From Nocardia asiatica NBRC 100129 (GTDB lineage Bacteria; Actinomycetota; Actinomycetes; Mycobacteriales; Mycobacteriaceae), in contig NZ_BAFS01000183.1 of the NCBI RefSeq assembly GCF_000308415.1, positions 1 through 58,396 of the forward strand: a stretch of DNA of 58,396 nucleotides. Reading direction: 5' to 3'. The notes beneath the pieces were generated by a model. It saw nothing but the letters and a program-made list of their open reading frames with translations. It did not search any database and was not told the DNA's origin. The translations under genes and the position numbers were made by a program. Positions 28,087-36,080 of this stretch are shown piece after piece. Positions within the stretch are counted from its first letter, which is position 1. Each line of letters begins with the position of its first letter.

Positions 28087-29297
28087 GTTTGCCCATGACG
28101 GCGGAATTCACCGGTTGGCATGTGCTGGCCGAGTTCGGTGGTGTCGACGCGGACCTCTGCGACGATCTCGAACGACTCGAATCGGCGTTGCGTGAGTCTC
28201 TGATCGCGGCGGGCGTCACCATCTGCGATGTCGTACACAAGAAGTTCGAACCGCAGGGGGTGACCGTCCTCGCGCTGTTGTCGGAGTCCCACGCCTCGAT
28301 TCACACCTATCCGGAGTCCGGCGACATCTTCGTCGACGTCTTCACCTGCGGCAGCATCGGCGCCGGCGCGTCGAAAGCGGTCGAGCTGCTGCGGGACGCG
28401 TTGGCGCCCAGGGATGTTCGCATGCAGGTCATCCGGAGGGGACACGGCAGCCAGCGGATCGAGGAGCCGGTGGGCGCGGGCCTGACCCGCATCTGGGACC
28501 TGCACGAGGTGATCGTCGACACGCACACCCCGTTCCAGCACATGGTCATCGCGCGGACCGAGCAGGGCATCAGCCTGTTCTCCGACGACGACCGCCAGTC
28601 CACCGAGTTCTCCCAGCTGACCTACCACGAGGCGATGATGGTTCCCGCCTTCGCGCTGGCCGCGCGGCTGGACAAGGTACTCGTCATCGGCTCGGGCGAA
28701 GGCGTGGCCAGCCAGATGTCGGTCGCCGCGGGCGCCACCCACGTCGATCACGTCGACATCGATCAGCTCGAGGTCGAGTTGTGCGCCCGGCACCTGCCCT
28801 ACGGCTACACCAGTGACGAGCTGGCCGCCGCGGTCGCGGGCGAGGGGCCGATCACGGTGCACTACGCCGACGGCTGGGACTTCCTGGCCGCGGCCGCGCA
28901 GGCGGGCACCCGCTACGACGTCATCGTGATCGATCTGCCGGACGAGCGCGTCGAGGACGCGCAGCACAACCGGCTCTACGAGGCGGAGTTCCTGTCCCGA
29001 TGTCGCGCGCTGCTCGCGCCCGGAGGCGTGCTCAGCGCCCAGGCCGGTTGCGCGACGATGTGGCGCAACGAGACACTGAAGCGGTCCTGGGAGCGTTTCC
29101 ACGACCAGTTCGGCACCGTCGTGCACTACGGCAGCGACGAGCACGAGTGGTCGTTCCTGTTCGGTCTGGTGGATACGATCGACGACCCGGTCGCGGCCAT
29201 GACCGATCGCCTGGCGCGGCTGCCCTACAAGCCGGAAACCATCGACGCGCGAGCGCTGGTGCGCGGCGCGATCGAACCGCACGCCCTGCGGGTCTAG
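28083..29297 (+). CDS. S-adenosylmethionine decarboxylase / spermidine synthase fusion
   Basis: Protein of 404 aa. Residues 1-125 form a bacterial SpeD: the self-cleavage site is LSESHASIH with the pyruvoyl Ser at S69, and Cys89 lies in FTCGS. Residues 130-404 form a SpeE-type aminopropyltransferase with YHEAMM at 181-186, GSGEG at 203-207 (usual GGGDG) and DLPDE at 284-288 (usual DSTDP). Together they would decarboxylate SAM and transfer its aminopropyl group to putrescine. The altered synthase motifs leave the acceptor open. GTG 28083 overlaps the upstream stop; ATG 28095 is an alternative. Confidence 0.87.
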   Translation: MSLPMTAEFTGWHVLAEFGGVDADLCDDLERLESALRESLIAAGVTICDVVHKKFEPQGVTVLALLSESHASIHTYPESGDIFVDVFTCGSIGAGASKAVELLRDALAPRDVRMQVIRRGHGSQRIEEPVGAGLTRIWDLHEVIVDTHTPFQHMVIARTEQGISLFSDDDRQSTEFSQLTYHEAMMVPAFALAARLDKVLVIGSGEGVASQMSVAAGATHVDHVDIDQLEVELCARHLPYGYTSDELAAAVAGEGPITVHYADGWDFLAAAAQAGTRYDVIVIDLPDERVEDAQHNRLYEAEFLSRCRALLAPGGVLSAQAGCATMWRNETLKRSWERFHDQFGTVVHYGSDEHEWSFLFGLVDTIDDPVAAMTDRLARLPYKPETIDARALVRGAIEPHALRV

Positions 29298-29306
29298 CCG
29301 ACGCGC

Positions 29307-29344
29307 CCGAATGCGCCGGTTCCGATCGGGACCGGCGCATTCGG
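29307..29344 (+). terminator. terminator of polyamine operon
   Basis: Perfect 14-bp stem: CCGAATGCGCCGGT (29307-29320) pairs with ACCGGCGCATTCGG (29331-29344), and the 10-base interior can pair further. CGTTTGTC follows. It begins 9 bases after the SpeD-SpeE stop. Confidence 0.85.
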
Positions 29345-29358
29345 CGTTTGTCACGCGG

Positions 29359-29850
29359 TCACAGGCGCGCCGGGTCCGCGGGCGGCTGGTGCGGCCGCTG
29401 CGATGCTGTCGCCGTCTTCGGCTCCTCGCCGCCGGGCCCGAACACCATGCCGTTCTTCCACGCGCTGCGCTTGAACATCGCTGCAACGGGGTCGCGACGA
29501 ACGTGGTGACCGTCGTCATGACGGCCAGCACGGTGTACAACTCCGGGGCGATCAACCCGGCCGAGAACCCGACGTTCAGTAGGACCAGCTCCATCAGTCC
29601 GCGCGCGTTGGCCAGCGCGCCCATCGCGCCGGCCCATGCCCTGCGAGCGGGCGACGAGCCCGACGGCGCCGAACTTGCCCGCGCACGACACCACCAGCAC
29701 CACCACGGTCATCGTCAGCACCTCGGGCTCGAAGATCAAGCCGAGCTCGGTGTTCAGACCGGTGTAGATGAAGAAGGCGGGCAGCAGAAGATAGCCGACC
29801 AGCGGCTCGAAGCGCGCGCGGATCCGGTCCAGCAGCTCGCCGCGCGGCAT
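29359..29850 (-). pseudogene. remnant of a Kef/NhaP-type cation:proton antiporter
   Basis: Fragment of a monovalent cation/proton antiporter C-terminal half. FEPLVGYLLLPAFFIYTGLN and PEVLTMTVVVLVVSCAGKFG read in one frame to about 29635. GALANARGLMELVLLNVGF and the following segment read in a second frame from about 29624 to 29490. MFKRSAWKNGMVF returns to the first frame. So there is one extra base (or a loss of two) near 29628 and one missing base near 29490, and the whole N-terminal membrane domain is absent. An intact antiporter cannot be made. Either gene decay or two assembly errors in an already truncated gene; the missing N-terminus favours decay. Confidence 0.78.
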
Positions 29851-29992
29851 GACGATTCGAGATTTCCAGCAGTGTCGGCACCGCAGCTCCCCTCCGTCGA
29901 GCTGTATTTGTCGTACCTGGACCTCGGCCGCGGGCGGAAACGCAGCGGTTCGCGCTGACTTCTTCGTTGGCGAGTCTCCGCGGAATCGCGAG

Positions 29993-30199
29993 TCAGGAGC
30001 GCTGCTGCTCGCGCCAGCGCTCGACATCTACCCCGCCGACGCCCCAGTTCGACAAGGGCACCTCATCGATCACGACGTACGTGCTCGCGGGCGCCTTGCC
30101 GAGCACGTCGTGCAACAGCTCCGTGACGCCCTTGATCAGCCGCGCCTTCTGCTCGCGGGTCACGCCTTCGTCGGTGACTTTGATGTTCACGTATGGCAT
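29993..30199 (-). CDS. 4-oxalocrotonate tautomerase-family protein
   Basis: Protein of 68 aa in the 4-OT family. The catalytic Pro is residue 2, exposed as the N-terminus after Met removal (MPYVNIKVTDEGVTREQK). The strand-helix-strand and VVIDEVPLSNWGVGG match the family, with Trp50 in place of the usual Phe50. These enzymes tautomerise or otherwise act on enols and unsaturated acids. It follows the SDR gene by one base, so the two are translated from one message under the TetR operator at 30951-30968. Substrate unknown. Confidence 0.9.
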   Translation of the reverse strand: MPYVNIKVTDEGVTREQKARLIKGVTELLHDVLGKAPASTYVVIDEVPLSNWGVGGVDVERWREQQRS

Positions 30200-30200
30200 G

Positions 30201-30935
30201 TCAGGCGGCCCTTCCCGAGATGAACCCGCCGTCGACGGGCAAGATATGTCCGGTCGTGAATGCGGCGTCGGCGAGATACACCACCGCGGCCGTGGTCTCC
30301 GCGACTTCCCCGATGCGGTTCAGCAGCGCGAGCCTGCCGGAGGCCTGTTCGTCGCCGTCGCCGAACAACGGGGTGCGGATGATGCCGGGGGCTACCGCGT
30401 TGACCCGGATGCCATCGGCGGCGAGTTCCGCGGCAAGGCTGGTCGTCAGCGCGTGCACCCCGCCCTTGCTCACCAAGGCCGCCGAGGCGGGCAGCCCCGC
30501 GAGGGCGTGGTCGATCAGCACCGTACCGATGTTCACGATGCTGCCGCCCCGCCCTTGGGTCAGGAACCGCCGCACCACGGCCTGCGTGGTGAAGTAGGTG
30601 CCCTTCAGGTTCCCGTTCAGGTAGCCGTCCAGGTCGCGCTCGGTGACCTCGACGAAGGGCTTGGCTCCGAAGACGCCCGCGTTGTTGACCAGTACGTCCA
30701 CGCCGCCGAACCGCTCGACGGCGACTTCGACCAGGGTCGCTCCGGTGGCGGTCGCGCCGATGTCGCCCGCCACCGTGGCCACCTGCTCCGGCGCGTCCAG
30801 TTCGGCGGCTACCCGCGTCAGTTTGTCCGCGTCGCGTCCGTTGAGCACGACGTTGTCGCCGCGTGTCACGAACGCCCGCGCGATATCGCGGCCGATCCCA
30901 CTGGAGGAACCGGTCACGATAACCGTCTTCGTCAT
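30201..30935 (-). CDS. SDR-family protein lacking the catalytic Tyr
   Basis: SDR-fold protein of 244 aa. The cofactor loop TGSSSGIG is at 8-15 and NNAG at 84-87. The active site reads ASAALVSKGG: Lys157 is present but the residue four before it is Ala153, not Tyr, and the Ser position is also not Ser (IGTVL). It therefore cannot use the usual Tyr-Lys proton relay. Start ATG 30935 follows AGAAGGGAACGAC; the longer frame crosses an operator. It is co-transcribed with the tautomerase and flanked upstream by a TetR gene. Substrate unknown. Confidence 0.88.
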   Translation of the reverse strand: MTKTVIVTGSSSGIGRDIARAFVTRGDNVVLNGRDADKLTRVAAELDAPEQVATVAGDIGATATGATLVEVAVERFGGVDVLVNNAGVFGAKPFVEVTERDLDGYLNGNLKGTYFTTQAVVRRFLTQGRGGSIVNIGTVLIDHALAGLPASAALVSKGGVHALTTSLAAELAADGIRVNAVAPGIIRTPLFGDGDEQASGRLALLNRIGEVAETTAAVVYLADAAFTTGHILPVDGGFISGRAA

Positions 30936-30950
30936 GTCGTTCCCTTCTGT

Positions 30951-30968
30951 TATACGACCGGTCGTCTT
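30951..30968. promoter_or_regulatory. TetR operator before SDR-tautomerase pair
   Basis: TATACGACCGGTCGTCTT, with a perfect 12-bp palindrome ACGACCGGTCGT at 30954-30965. The same 18 bases occur at 31611-31628 before the tetR gene. It lies 15 bases upstream of the SDR start. Confidence 0.8.
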
Positions 30969-31011
30969 CGAATGGGCAGCCGAAGTCGCCGAGCGCGGTG
31001 ATACCCCGGAG

Positions 31012-31602
31012 TCAGGGCAGGAAATAGTCGCCGAGCAGCCGATCAAGGCACTTGTGCAGCGGTGCGAGGGTGCGATCGATCTTCATCCTGATCACCGCGC
31101 CCTCCCAGGACTCGAGCAGCAGATCCGCCAGTTCGTCGGCGGCGATGTCGGAGCGGATCATGCCGAGCCGCTGGCCGTGCGCGAGTTGCTCGGCGACGCG
31201 ATCGCGCCACGCGCCCCAGGCTGCCGACAGCGATTCCCGCAGCAGTTCACTGCCCTCCAGTTCGCCGCCCAGGTTCGCGATGAGACAGCCGCCGGTGAAT
31301 TCGGCGGCGACGAAATCGTCCATCAGCCGCGCGAAGAACGCCCGCAAGCCGCTTACCGGGTCCGGGGCGGCGCCGAACGCCTCGGTGAGATTCCGCTGCA
31401 CACACCGTGAGTGATGCTCGATGATCGCGCGGCCGAAACTCTCCTTGCTGTCGAAGTAGTTGTAGAACGATCCCTTCGGCACACCCACCTCGTCCAGGAT
31501 CTGTTTGATCCCGGTGCCGTGGTATCCGTTGGTCAGGAATCCAGAGGCGCCCGCTTCGACCAGAAGCCGCCGGGTGTCTTCACTGCGTCGAGATCGTGCC
31601 AC
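31012..31602 (-). CDS. TetR/AcrR-family transcriptional regulator
   Basis: Regulator of 196 aa. The N-terminal helix-turn-helix covers about 10-55 (FLTNGYHGTGIKQILDEVGV, then PKGSFYNYFDSKESF) and the C-terminal domain is of TetR_C type, with the segment containing GGCLIANLGGEL. The start is GTG 31602: the palindrome at 31614-31625 lies just before it, and the open frame beyond that is not coding. An identical palindrome lies between this gene and the SDR gene, so it probably represses both itself and the SDR-tautomerase pair. Inducer unknown; possibly an electrophile or quinone-like compound given the target types. Confidence 0.88.
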   Translation of the reverse strand: MARSRRSEDTRRLLVEAGASGFLTNGYHGTGIKQILDEVGVPKGSFYNYFDSKESFGRAIIEHHSRCVQRNLTEAFGAAPDPVSGLRAFFARLMDDFVAAEFTGGCLIANLGGELEGSELLRESLSAAWGAWRDRVAEQLAHGQRLGMIRSDIAADELADLLLESWEGAVIRMKIDRTLAPLHKCLDRLLGDYFLP

Positions 31603-31610
31603 ACGACGAA

Positions 31611-31628
31611 TATACGACCGGTCGTCTT
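31611..31628. promoter_or_regulatory. TetR operator before the tetR gene
   Basis: TATACGACCGGTCGTCTT, identical over 18 bases to the site at 30951-30968. The palindrome ACGACCGGTCGT is at 31614-31625, eleven bases upstream of the GTG start, as expected for autorepression. Confidence 0.8.
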
Positions 31629-31699
31629 GGAATCGCAACCCGGCCGTTCTCGTCGCTCCGACCAGAGCCGACCATGTGGTCCCGGCGCCACCATCGGCC

Positions 31700-32194
31700 T
31701 CACACCATCGGACCCGACCATCCCGGCCCGGCGGAATCCGGGAAACTGGCGGGATCACGGCGCCACAGGGCGGATCGAGCGGCGAAACGCTCGAGGTGCT
31801 CGGCGGCGAACCGATCCCGTTGCCAGTCCGTCGAATCCGCCGCCACCGTCCACACATAGGTCCACACCGGAGCACTCCAGTCCTCGAGCCGCACCCTGCG
31901 CAGGTCGTACTCGTCGTCCTCGAAGGCGTCGAGAACCGTCCACTCCTGCGCGGTGAGCCCGCTCAGCACGGCGCCACGGGTCAGCCCGCCGGGCGCGGCG
32001 ACCAGCCCCGGGTAGATCCGCCGCGGCAGCGTGGCAGCGCGCCAACCGGTCAGCTCGGCCGGTTCCAGCGGCGGGACGCGTCCGATCAGCGTGCGCAGCA
32101 CCTCGGGGAACTGCAGCGTGCCGTAGACGAACAGCGCGTGGTCGAGCCCGGACAGGCGGCTCAGCCGCCCGGATCCCAGTGCCTCGGTGTCCAT
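31700..32194 (-). CDS. gamma-glutamylcyclotransferase / AIG2-like protein
   Basis: Protein of 164 aa with the GGCT fold signature: LFVYGTLQFPEVL (the YGTL/YGSL substrate loop) near residues 20-32 and the acidic catalytic Glu in LDAFEDDEYDL. Such proteins cleave gamma-glutamyl-amine or related amide bonds; the exact substrate is unknown. The start ATG 32194 has a good RBS (GAGGAG); the longer frame up to 32248 is less likely. It is downstream of oxyR on the same strand with 54 bases between, so it may be read through from it. Confidence 0.85.
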   Translation of the reverse strand: MDTEALGSGRLSRLSGLDHALFVYGTLQFPEVLRTLIGRVPPLEPAELTGWRAATLPRRIYPGLVAAPGGLTRGAVLSGLTAQEWTVLDAFEDDEYDLRRVRLEDWSAPVWTYVWTVAADSTDWQRDRFAAEHLERFAARSALWRRDPASFPDSAGPGWSGPMV

Positions 32195-32248
32195 TCGCCG
32201 CTCCTCGCCTGCCGCACCCACTGTGCCCGCCGCGCCCGTCCCGCGCAC

Positions 32249-33157
32249 CTACATCGGCCGCTGGGCACGGACAATGGCGGCCAGATATTCGTAATCGTCG
32301 GCGCGAGCACTGGACGTGCGGAAGACCAGGCCGATGGCGCGGCCGGGAGCAGGGGCCGAGAAATGCGCGACATCGAGTGTGCCCCGTGCGGTTTCGGTCG
32401 CGACGGCCATCTGCGGGATCAGGGTCACGCCGAGCCCGCCCGCGACGCACTGCACCACGGTCGAGAGGGAGGCGGCTCTGGTGTCGCCGACGGCGGCCGG
32501 GTGCACATCGGCCGAGCGGCAGGCCTCGAGCGTCTGGTCCCGTAGGCAGTGCCCCTCGTCCAGCAGCAGCAGCGGCTGCGCGTCGAGCGCCGACGCCACG
32601 AGATCGGTACGCCCGGCCAGCTCGTGACCGCGCGGCGTGACCAGCACGAATTCCTCCGCGTAGAGCGGGATCTCGACCAGGCCGGGCATTTCGGTGGGCA
32701 CCGCGAGCAGCGCGACGTCGAGCACGCCGGTGCGCAGCCCGTCCAGCAATCGGGCGGTCTGGTCCTCGATGATCTGCGGGCGCAGCTCGGGCAGCCGCTT
32801 GCGCAGTTCGGGCAGCAACCCGGGCAGCACATAAGGGGCTACCGTCGGGATGATGCCCATCCGCAGCGTGCCGCCGAGTCCGTCGCCGGTGGCCGACGCG
32901 ACGAAGCGGTCGGCGGCTTCCAGCGTCGCCATCGCCTTGGGCAGCAAGCGCATCCCCGCCGCGGTCACCAGCACCCGCCGGGTACTCCGTTCGATCAGCT
33001 GTAGCCCGAGCCCGTGCTCCAGCGCCGCGAGCGCCTGCGATAGCGTGGGCTGACTCACACCGAGGCGGGCGGCCGCGGTGCCGAAATGGCGGTATTCCGC
33101 GATCGCCACGAACGCACGCAGCTGTGACAGGGTGGGCTGATAAGTCTGATCAGTCAC
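32249..33157 (-). CDS. oxyR: OxyR, LysR-family peroxide sensor
   Basis: LysR-type regulator of 302 aa. The winged helix is N-terminal ([20 protein letters not shown] near 28-47). The redox Cys pair is C204 and C213 in [12 protein letters not shown], matching C199/C208 of E. coli OxyR. The opening [12 protein letters not shown] is the same as in mycobacterial OxyR, which supports GTG 33157 as the start. It is divergent from ahpC-ahpD, its classical target. On peroxide oxidation it would activate ahpC. Inverted repeats lie in the shared region. Confidence 0.93.
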   Translation of the reverse strand: MTDQTYQPTLSQLRAFVAIAEYRHFGTAAARLGVSQPTLSQALAALEHGLGLQLIERSTRRVLVTAAGMRLLPKAMATLEAADRFVASATGDGLGGTLRMGIIPTVAPYVLPGLLPELRKRLPELRPQIIEDQTARLLDGLRTGVLDVALLAVPTEMPGLVEIPLYAEEFVLVTPRGHELAGRTDLVASALDAQPLLLLDEGHCLRDQTLEACRSADVHPAAVGDTRAASLSTVVQCVAGGLGVTLIPQMAVATETARGTLDVAHFSAPAPGRAIGLVFRTSSARADDYEYLAAIVRAQRPM

Positions 33158-33161
33158 TCCT

Positions 33162-33181
33162 ATCAGTGTAGTGCGACTGAT
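33162..33181. promoter_or_regulatory. probable OxyR site in oxyR-ahpC promoter
   Basis: ATCAGT (33162-33167) and ACTGAT (33176-33181) form an inverted repeat with an 8-base spacer. Another ATCAGT copy is at 33149-33154. It lies just upstream of the oxyR GTG and upstream of ahpC, the expected place for a LysR-family box. Confidence 0.6.
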
Positions 33182-33335
33182 CACCTTTACCTTTCGCGCA
33201 CCCTTGGGCAAGATCGCCGGGGAGCTTTTCACCCGCGGTGTGAGTGCCCGGCCCGAGGCGGTGCTTCGGCAGACCGTGACGGGCCCGCAATACCGCAGAA
33301 CACAGGTAGCAAACCAACTTGACGAGGAGACGAGC

Positions 33336-33923
33336 ATGGCCCTGCTGACCATCGGCGACCAATTCCCGGCATACAACCTCACCGCAGTCATCGGCGGTGA
33401 CCTGTCGAAGGTCGACGCTCAGCAGCCTGACGACTACTTCACCCGGATCACCAGCGACGACCACGCGGGCAAGTGGCGCGTCATCTTCTTCTGGCCCAAG
33501 GACTTCACTTTCGTGTGCCCGACGGAGATCGCCGCGTTCGGCAAGCTGAACGACGAGTTCGCCGACCGCGACGCGCAGGTGCTCGGCGCGTCGGTGGACA
33601 ACGAGTTCGTGCACTTCCAGTGGCGCGCCCAGCACGAGGACCTCAAGACCCTCCCGTTCCCCATGCTGTCGGACCTCAAGCGCGAATTGGCCACGGCCAC
33701 CGGTGTGCTGAACGCCGACGGTGTCGCCGACCGCGCCACCTTCATCGTCGACCCGAACAACGAGATCCAGTTCGTCTCGGTCACCGCAGGGTCGGTGGGC
33801 CGCAACGTGGACGAGGTGCTGCGCGTGCTGGACGCGCTGCAGTCCGACGAGCTGTGCGCCTGCAACTGGAAGAAAGGCGACCCGACCATCAACGCAGGCG
33901 AGCTCCTGGCCGCCAGCGTCTGA
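33336..33923 (+). CDS. ahpC: alkyl hydroperoxide reductase AhpC (peroxiredoxin)
   Basis: Peroxiredoxin of 195 aa. The peroxidatic Cys is C61 in FVCPTE, and C174 and C176 in ELCACNW are the resolving cysteines, the three-Cys arrangement of M. tuberculosis AhpC. It reduces organic and hydrogen peroxides and peroxynitrite and is recharged by AhpD. ATG 33336 follows GAGGAG at 33325-33330. It is controlled by the divergent OxyR. ahpD follows after 97 bases and shares the terminator at 34571-34604. Confidence 0.96.
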   Translation: MALLTIGDQFPAYNLTAVIGGDLSKVDAQQPDDYFTRITSDDHAGKWRVIFFWPKDFTFVCPTEIAAFGKLNDEFADRDAQVLGASVDNEFVHFQWRAQHEDLKTLPFPMLSDLKRELATATGVLNADGVADRATFIVDPNNEIQFVSVTAGSVGRNVDEVLRVLDALQSDELCACNWKKGDPTINAGELLAASV

Positions 33924-34020
33924 GAACCGCCGTCGCACCCGGGTTCCGGGTGTGTCACCCCCATCACAGAACAACGACCCGGTCCCCGCGCGGGACCGCA
34001 TCGAGCAGAGGAATCGCCGC

Positions 34021-34560
34021 ATGAGCATTGAGAACCTGAAGAACTCCCTCCCCGAGTACGCCAAGGACCTCAAGCTCAATCTGTCATCCCTCGCGCGCAC
34101 CACGGTGCTGAACGAGCAGCAACTGTGGGGCACCCTGCTGGCGTCGGCGGCCGCGACCCGGTCGACGACCACCCTGCGCGAGATCGCCGAGGAGGCCGCC
34201 GACGTGCTGTCGGCGGAGGCGTACAACGCCGCGCTCGGCGCCGCCTCGATCATGGGCATGAACAACGTGTTCTACCGGGGCAAGGCGTTCCTCGGGGGCC
34301 GCTACGACGACCTGCGGGCCGGGCTGCGCATGCAGATCATCGGCGCGCCGGGCGTCGAGAAGGCCGATTTCGAGCTCTGGTCGTTCGCGGTCTCCTCGAT
34401 CAACGGCTGCGCGCACTGCCTCGAGGCGCACGAGCACACGCTGCGCGAGGCGGGCGTGTCCCGCGAAGTGATCTTCGAATCGCTGCGTGCCGCCGCCATC
34501 GTGGCCGGCGTCGGCCAGGCGGTGCAGTCGACCGAAGCCCTCAGCACTGCCGCGATCTGA
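34021..34560 (+). CDS. ahpD: alkylhydroperoxidase AhpD
   Basis: Protein of 179 aa. The active-site CxxC is C130/C133 in [11 protein letters not shown], with E118 and H137 as the proton-relay residues, matching M. tuberculosis AhpD. It links lipoamide/dihydrolipoyl reductants to AhpC. ATG 34021 follows AGAGGAA. It is in one operon with ahpC. Confidence 0.95.
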   Translation: MSIENLKNSLPEYAKDLKLNLSSLARTTVLNEQQLWGTLLASAAATRSTTTLREIAEEAADVLSAEAYNAALGAASIMGMNNVFYRGKAFLGGRYDDLRAGLRMQIIGAPGVEKADFELWSFAVSSINGCAHCLEAHEHTLREAGVSREVIFESLRAAAIVAGVGQAVQSTEALSTAAI

Positions 34561-34570
34561 TTTCGACCGG

Positions 34571-34604
34571 AAAGAGGCCCCTGTCCTGCGGCAGGGGCCT
34601 CTTT
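34571..34604 (+). terminator. ahpCD terminator
   Basis: Perfect 13-bp stem AAAGAGGCCCCTG / CAGGGGCCTCTTT with an 8-base loop, ending in TTT and GCGTTTCC. It begins 10 bases after the ahpD stop. This is the clearest intrinsic terminator in the window. Confidence 0.92.
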
Positions 34605-34666
34605 CGCGTTTCCATGTGGTCCGGACGACAGCTCGACGCCAGCGTACCCGGGTAGGCTCGGGGAGC

Positions 34667-35362
34667 ATGAGCACACAGGTTGACGTGGTGCGAGTGTTCA
34701 CCGACGCGGCGGGCCGGTTCGGCAACGAGCTCGGTATCGCACGCGCGGCCGACGTGGCCGCGGTCGATCGGCAGGCGTTGGCGGCGAAAGCCGGATACAG
34801 CGAGACCGTGGTGGTCGAGGAACCGGTGGACGGCACCGTCGCGGTGCGGATCTACACCCCCACGGTGGAACTTCCCTTCGCCGGGCACCCGTCCGTGGGC
34901 ACCGCCTGGTGGTTCGCGGCTCAGGGCGTCCCGGTGCGGACGCTGGACGTCCCGGCGGGGCCGGTGGCGGTGGAACTCACCGAGGGCTTGACCTGGATCA
35001 CCGCGCGCGGCGAATGGGCGCCCCCGTTCACCTTTCATCAGCTGGAAGACGCCGAGGAGCTGGCCACCGTGCGCCCGGAAGAGTTCCCCGGCGGCCCGCA
35101 CTACCTGTGGGCCTGGACCGACGAGTATCGCGCCGCCCTGCGGTCGCGCATGTTCGCACCGACCATGGGCGTCCCGGAGGACGAGGCGACCGGAGCCGCT
35201 GCCGTGGCGTTGACGGCGTTGCTGCGGAAAGGGTTGATGATCACCCAGGGCAAGGGCTCGCAACTGTTCACCCAGTGGGACTCCGACGGCTGGGTGCGCC
35301 TCGGCGGTCGCGTCGTCGCCGACCAGCCGGTGGAGATCCAGCCGCGGCTCACGGCAGGGTGA
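34667..35362 (+). CDS. PhzF-family protein
   Basis: Protein of 231 aa with the PhzF diaminopimelate-epimerase-like fold: the Glu in YSETVVVEEP, FAGHPSVGTAWW near 66-77 and EDEATGAAAVAL near 170-180. Family members isomerise or rearrange small molecules, such as the phenazine precursor DHHA. This one is short (usual length 260-300) and no phenazine genes are near, so its reaction is unknown. ATG 34667 follows GGGAGC. Its 3' end overlaps rskA by 14 bases, tail to tail. Confidence 0.85.
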   Translation: MSTQVDVVRVFTDAAGRFGNELGIARAADVAAVDRQALAAKAGYSETVVVEEPVDGTVAVRIYTPTVELPFAGHPSVGTAWWFAAQGVPVRTLDVPAGPVAVELTEGLTWITARGEWAPPFTFHQLEDAEELATVRPEEFPGGPHYLWAWTDEYRAALRSRMFAPTMGVPEDEATGAAAVALTALLRKGLMITQGKGSQLFTQWDSDGWVRLGGRVVADQPVEIQPRLTAG

Positions 35363-36080
35363 CGCCGACGACCGGATCTGCGCTCGGCGCGTCCGAGCCG
35401 CCGTCCGGTTCGATGCTCACCGCCAAGACCTCGCCCGGCCGGAATCCGGTCACGAGTGGCCGGCCGGTCGACGGCGCATCGCTCAGCACCCCGACCGAAC
35501 GGGGCTGCCCGTCTGCGCCGACCAGCCACACCTGATAGACCCGGCCCGGGGGCGGCGGCGCGACCCCGTCGAACACGACGACCGCGCGGCCGAGTTCCGG
35601 CGAGGCGTCGACGACCAGCAGACCGCCACCGGCGAACGCCCCGCTGACCGTCCGCTCCACCGGCGCGGCCGGTACCTGACTGGCGGCCACGGGGTCGGAA
35701 GAGGAGCCGGTGAACTGAACGGCGACGAAGCTCGCGCCGACCACCAGGCAGACGGCCGCCGCGATCGGCGCCGCCCAGCGCAGCGATCGCCGCCACGAGG
35801 GGATCCGGGTGACCGATCTCCCCTCGCGCCGGTCCGGCAGCGCCGCCAGGATCCGGCCTTCCAGCTCCGGCGGCGGTGCGAGTTCGTCGAGCACCGCCAA
35901 TCGCCCCAAGACGTCGCGCATCTGCCAGACCGTATCGGAGAACTCCCGCCGCACGTCGGGGTCGGCGGCCGCCAAACGGGCATCGATATGTCTGCGTTCG
36001 ATGTCGGCGATCGCGTCCAGCGCGCAGGGATAGGCGAGGTCGATGAGATCCGCGTCCGGCCGCGGTGCGGTGTCAACCAT
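35349..36080 (-). CDS. rskA: anti-sigma-K factor RskA
   Basis: Protein of 243 aa. The N-terminal cytoplasmic domain binds the sigma factor (LAYPCALDAIADIERRHI near 14-31). A single membrane segment lies near 103-122 (AAPIAAAVCLVVGASFVAVQ), followed by an outside domain of RskA type with VYQVWLVGADGQP. It holds SigK inactive at the membrane until regulated proteolysis. Its ATG overlaps the sigK stop by 8 bases, so the two are translationally coupled. Confidence 0.92.
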   Translation of the reverse strand: MVDTAPRPDADLIDLAYPCALDAIADIERRHIDARLAAADPDVRREFSDTVWQMRDVLGRLAVLDELAPPPELEGRILAALPDRREGRSVTRIPSWRRSLRWAAPIAAAVCLVVGASFVAVQFTGSSSDPVAASQVPAAPVERTVSGAFAGGGLLVVDASPELGRAVVVFDGVAPPPPGRVYQVWLVGADGQPRSVGVLSDAPSTGRPLVTGFRPGEVLAVSIEPDGGSDAPSADPVVGVTLP

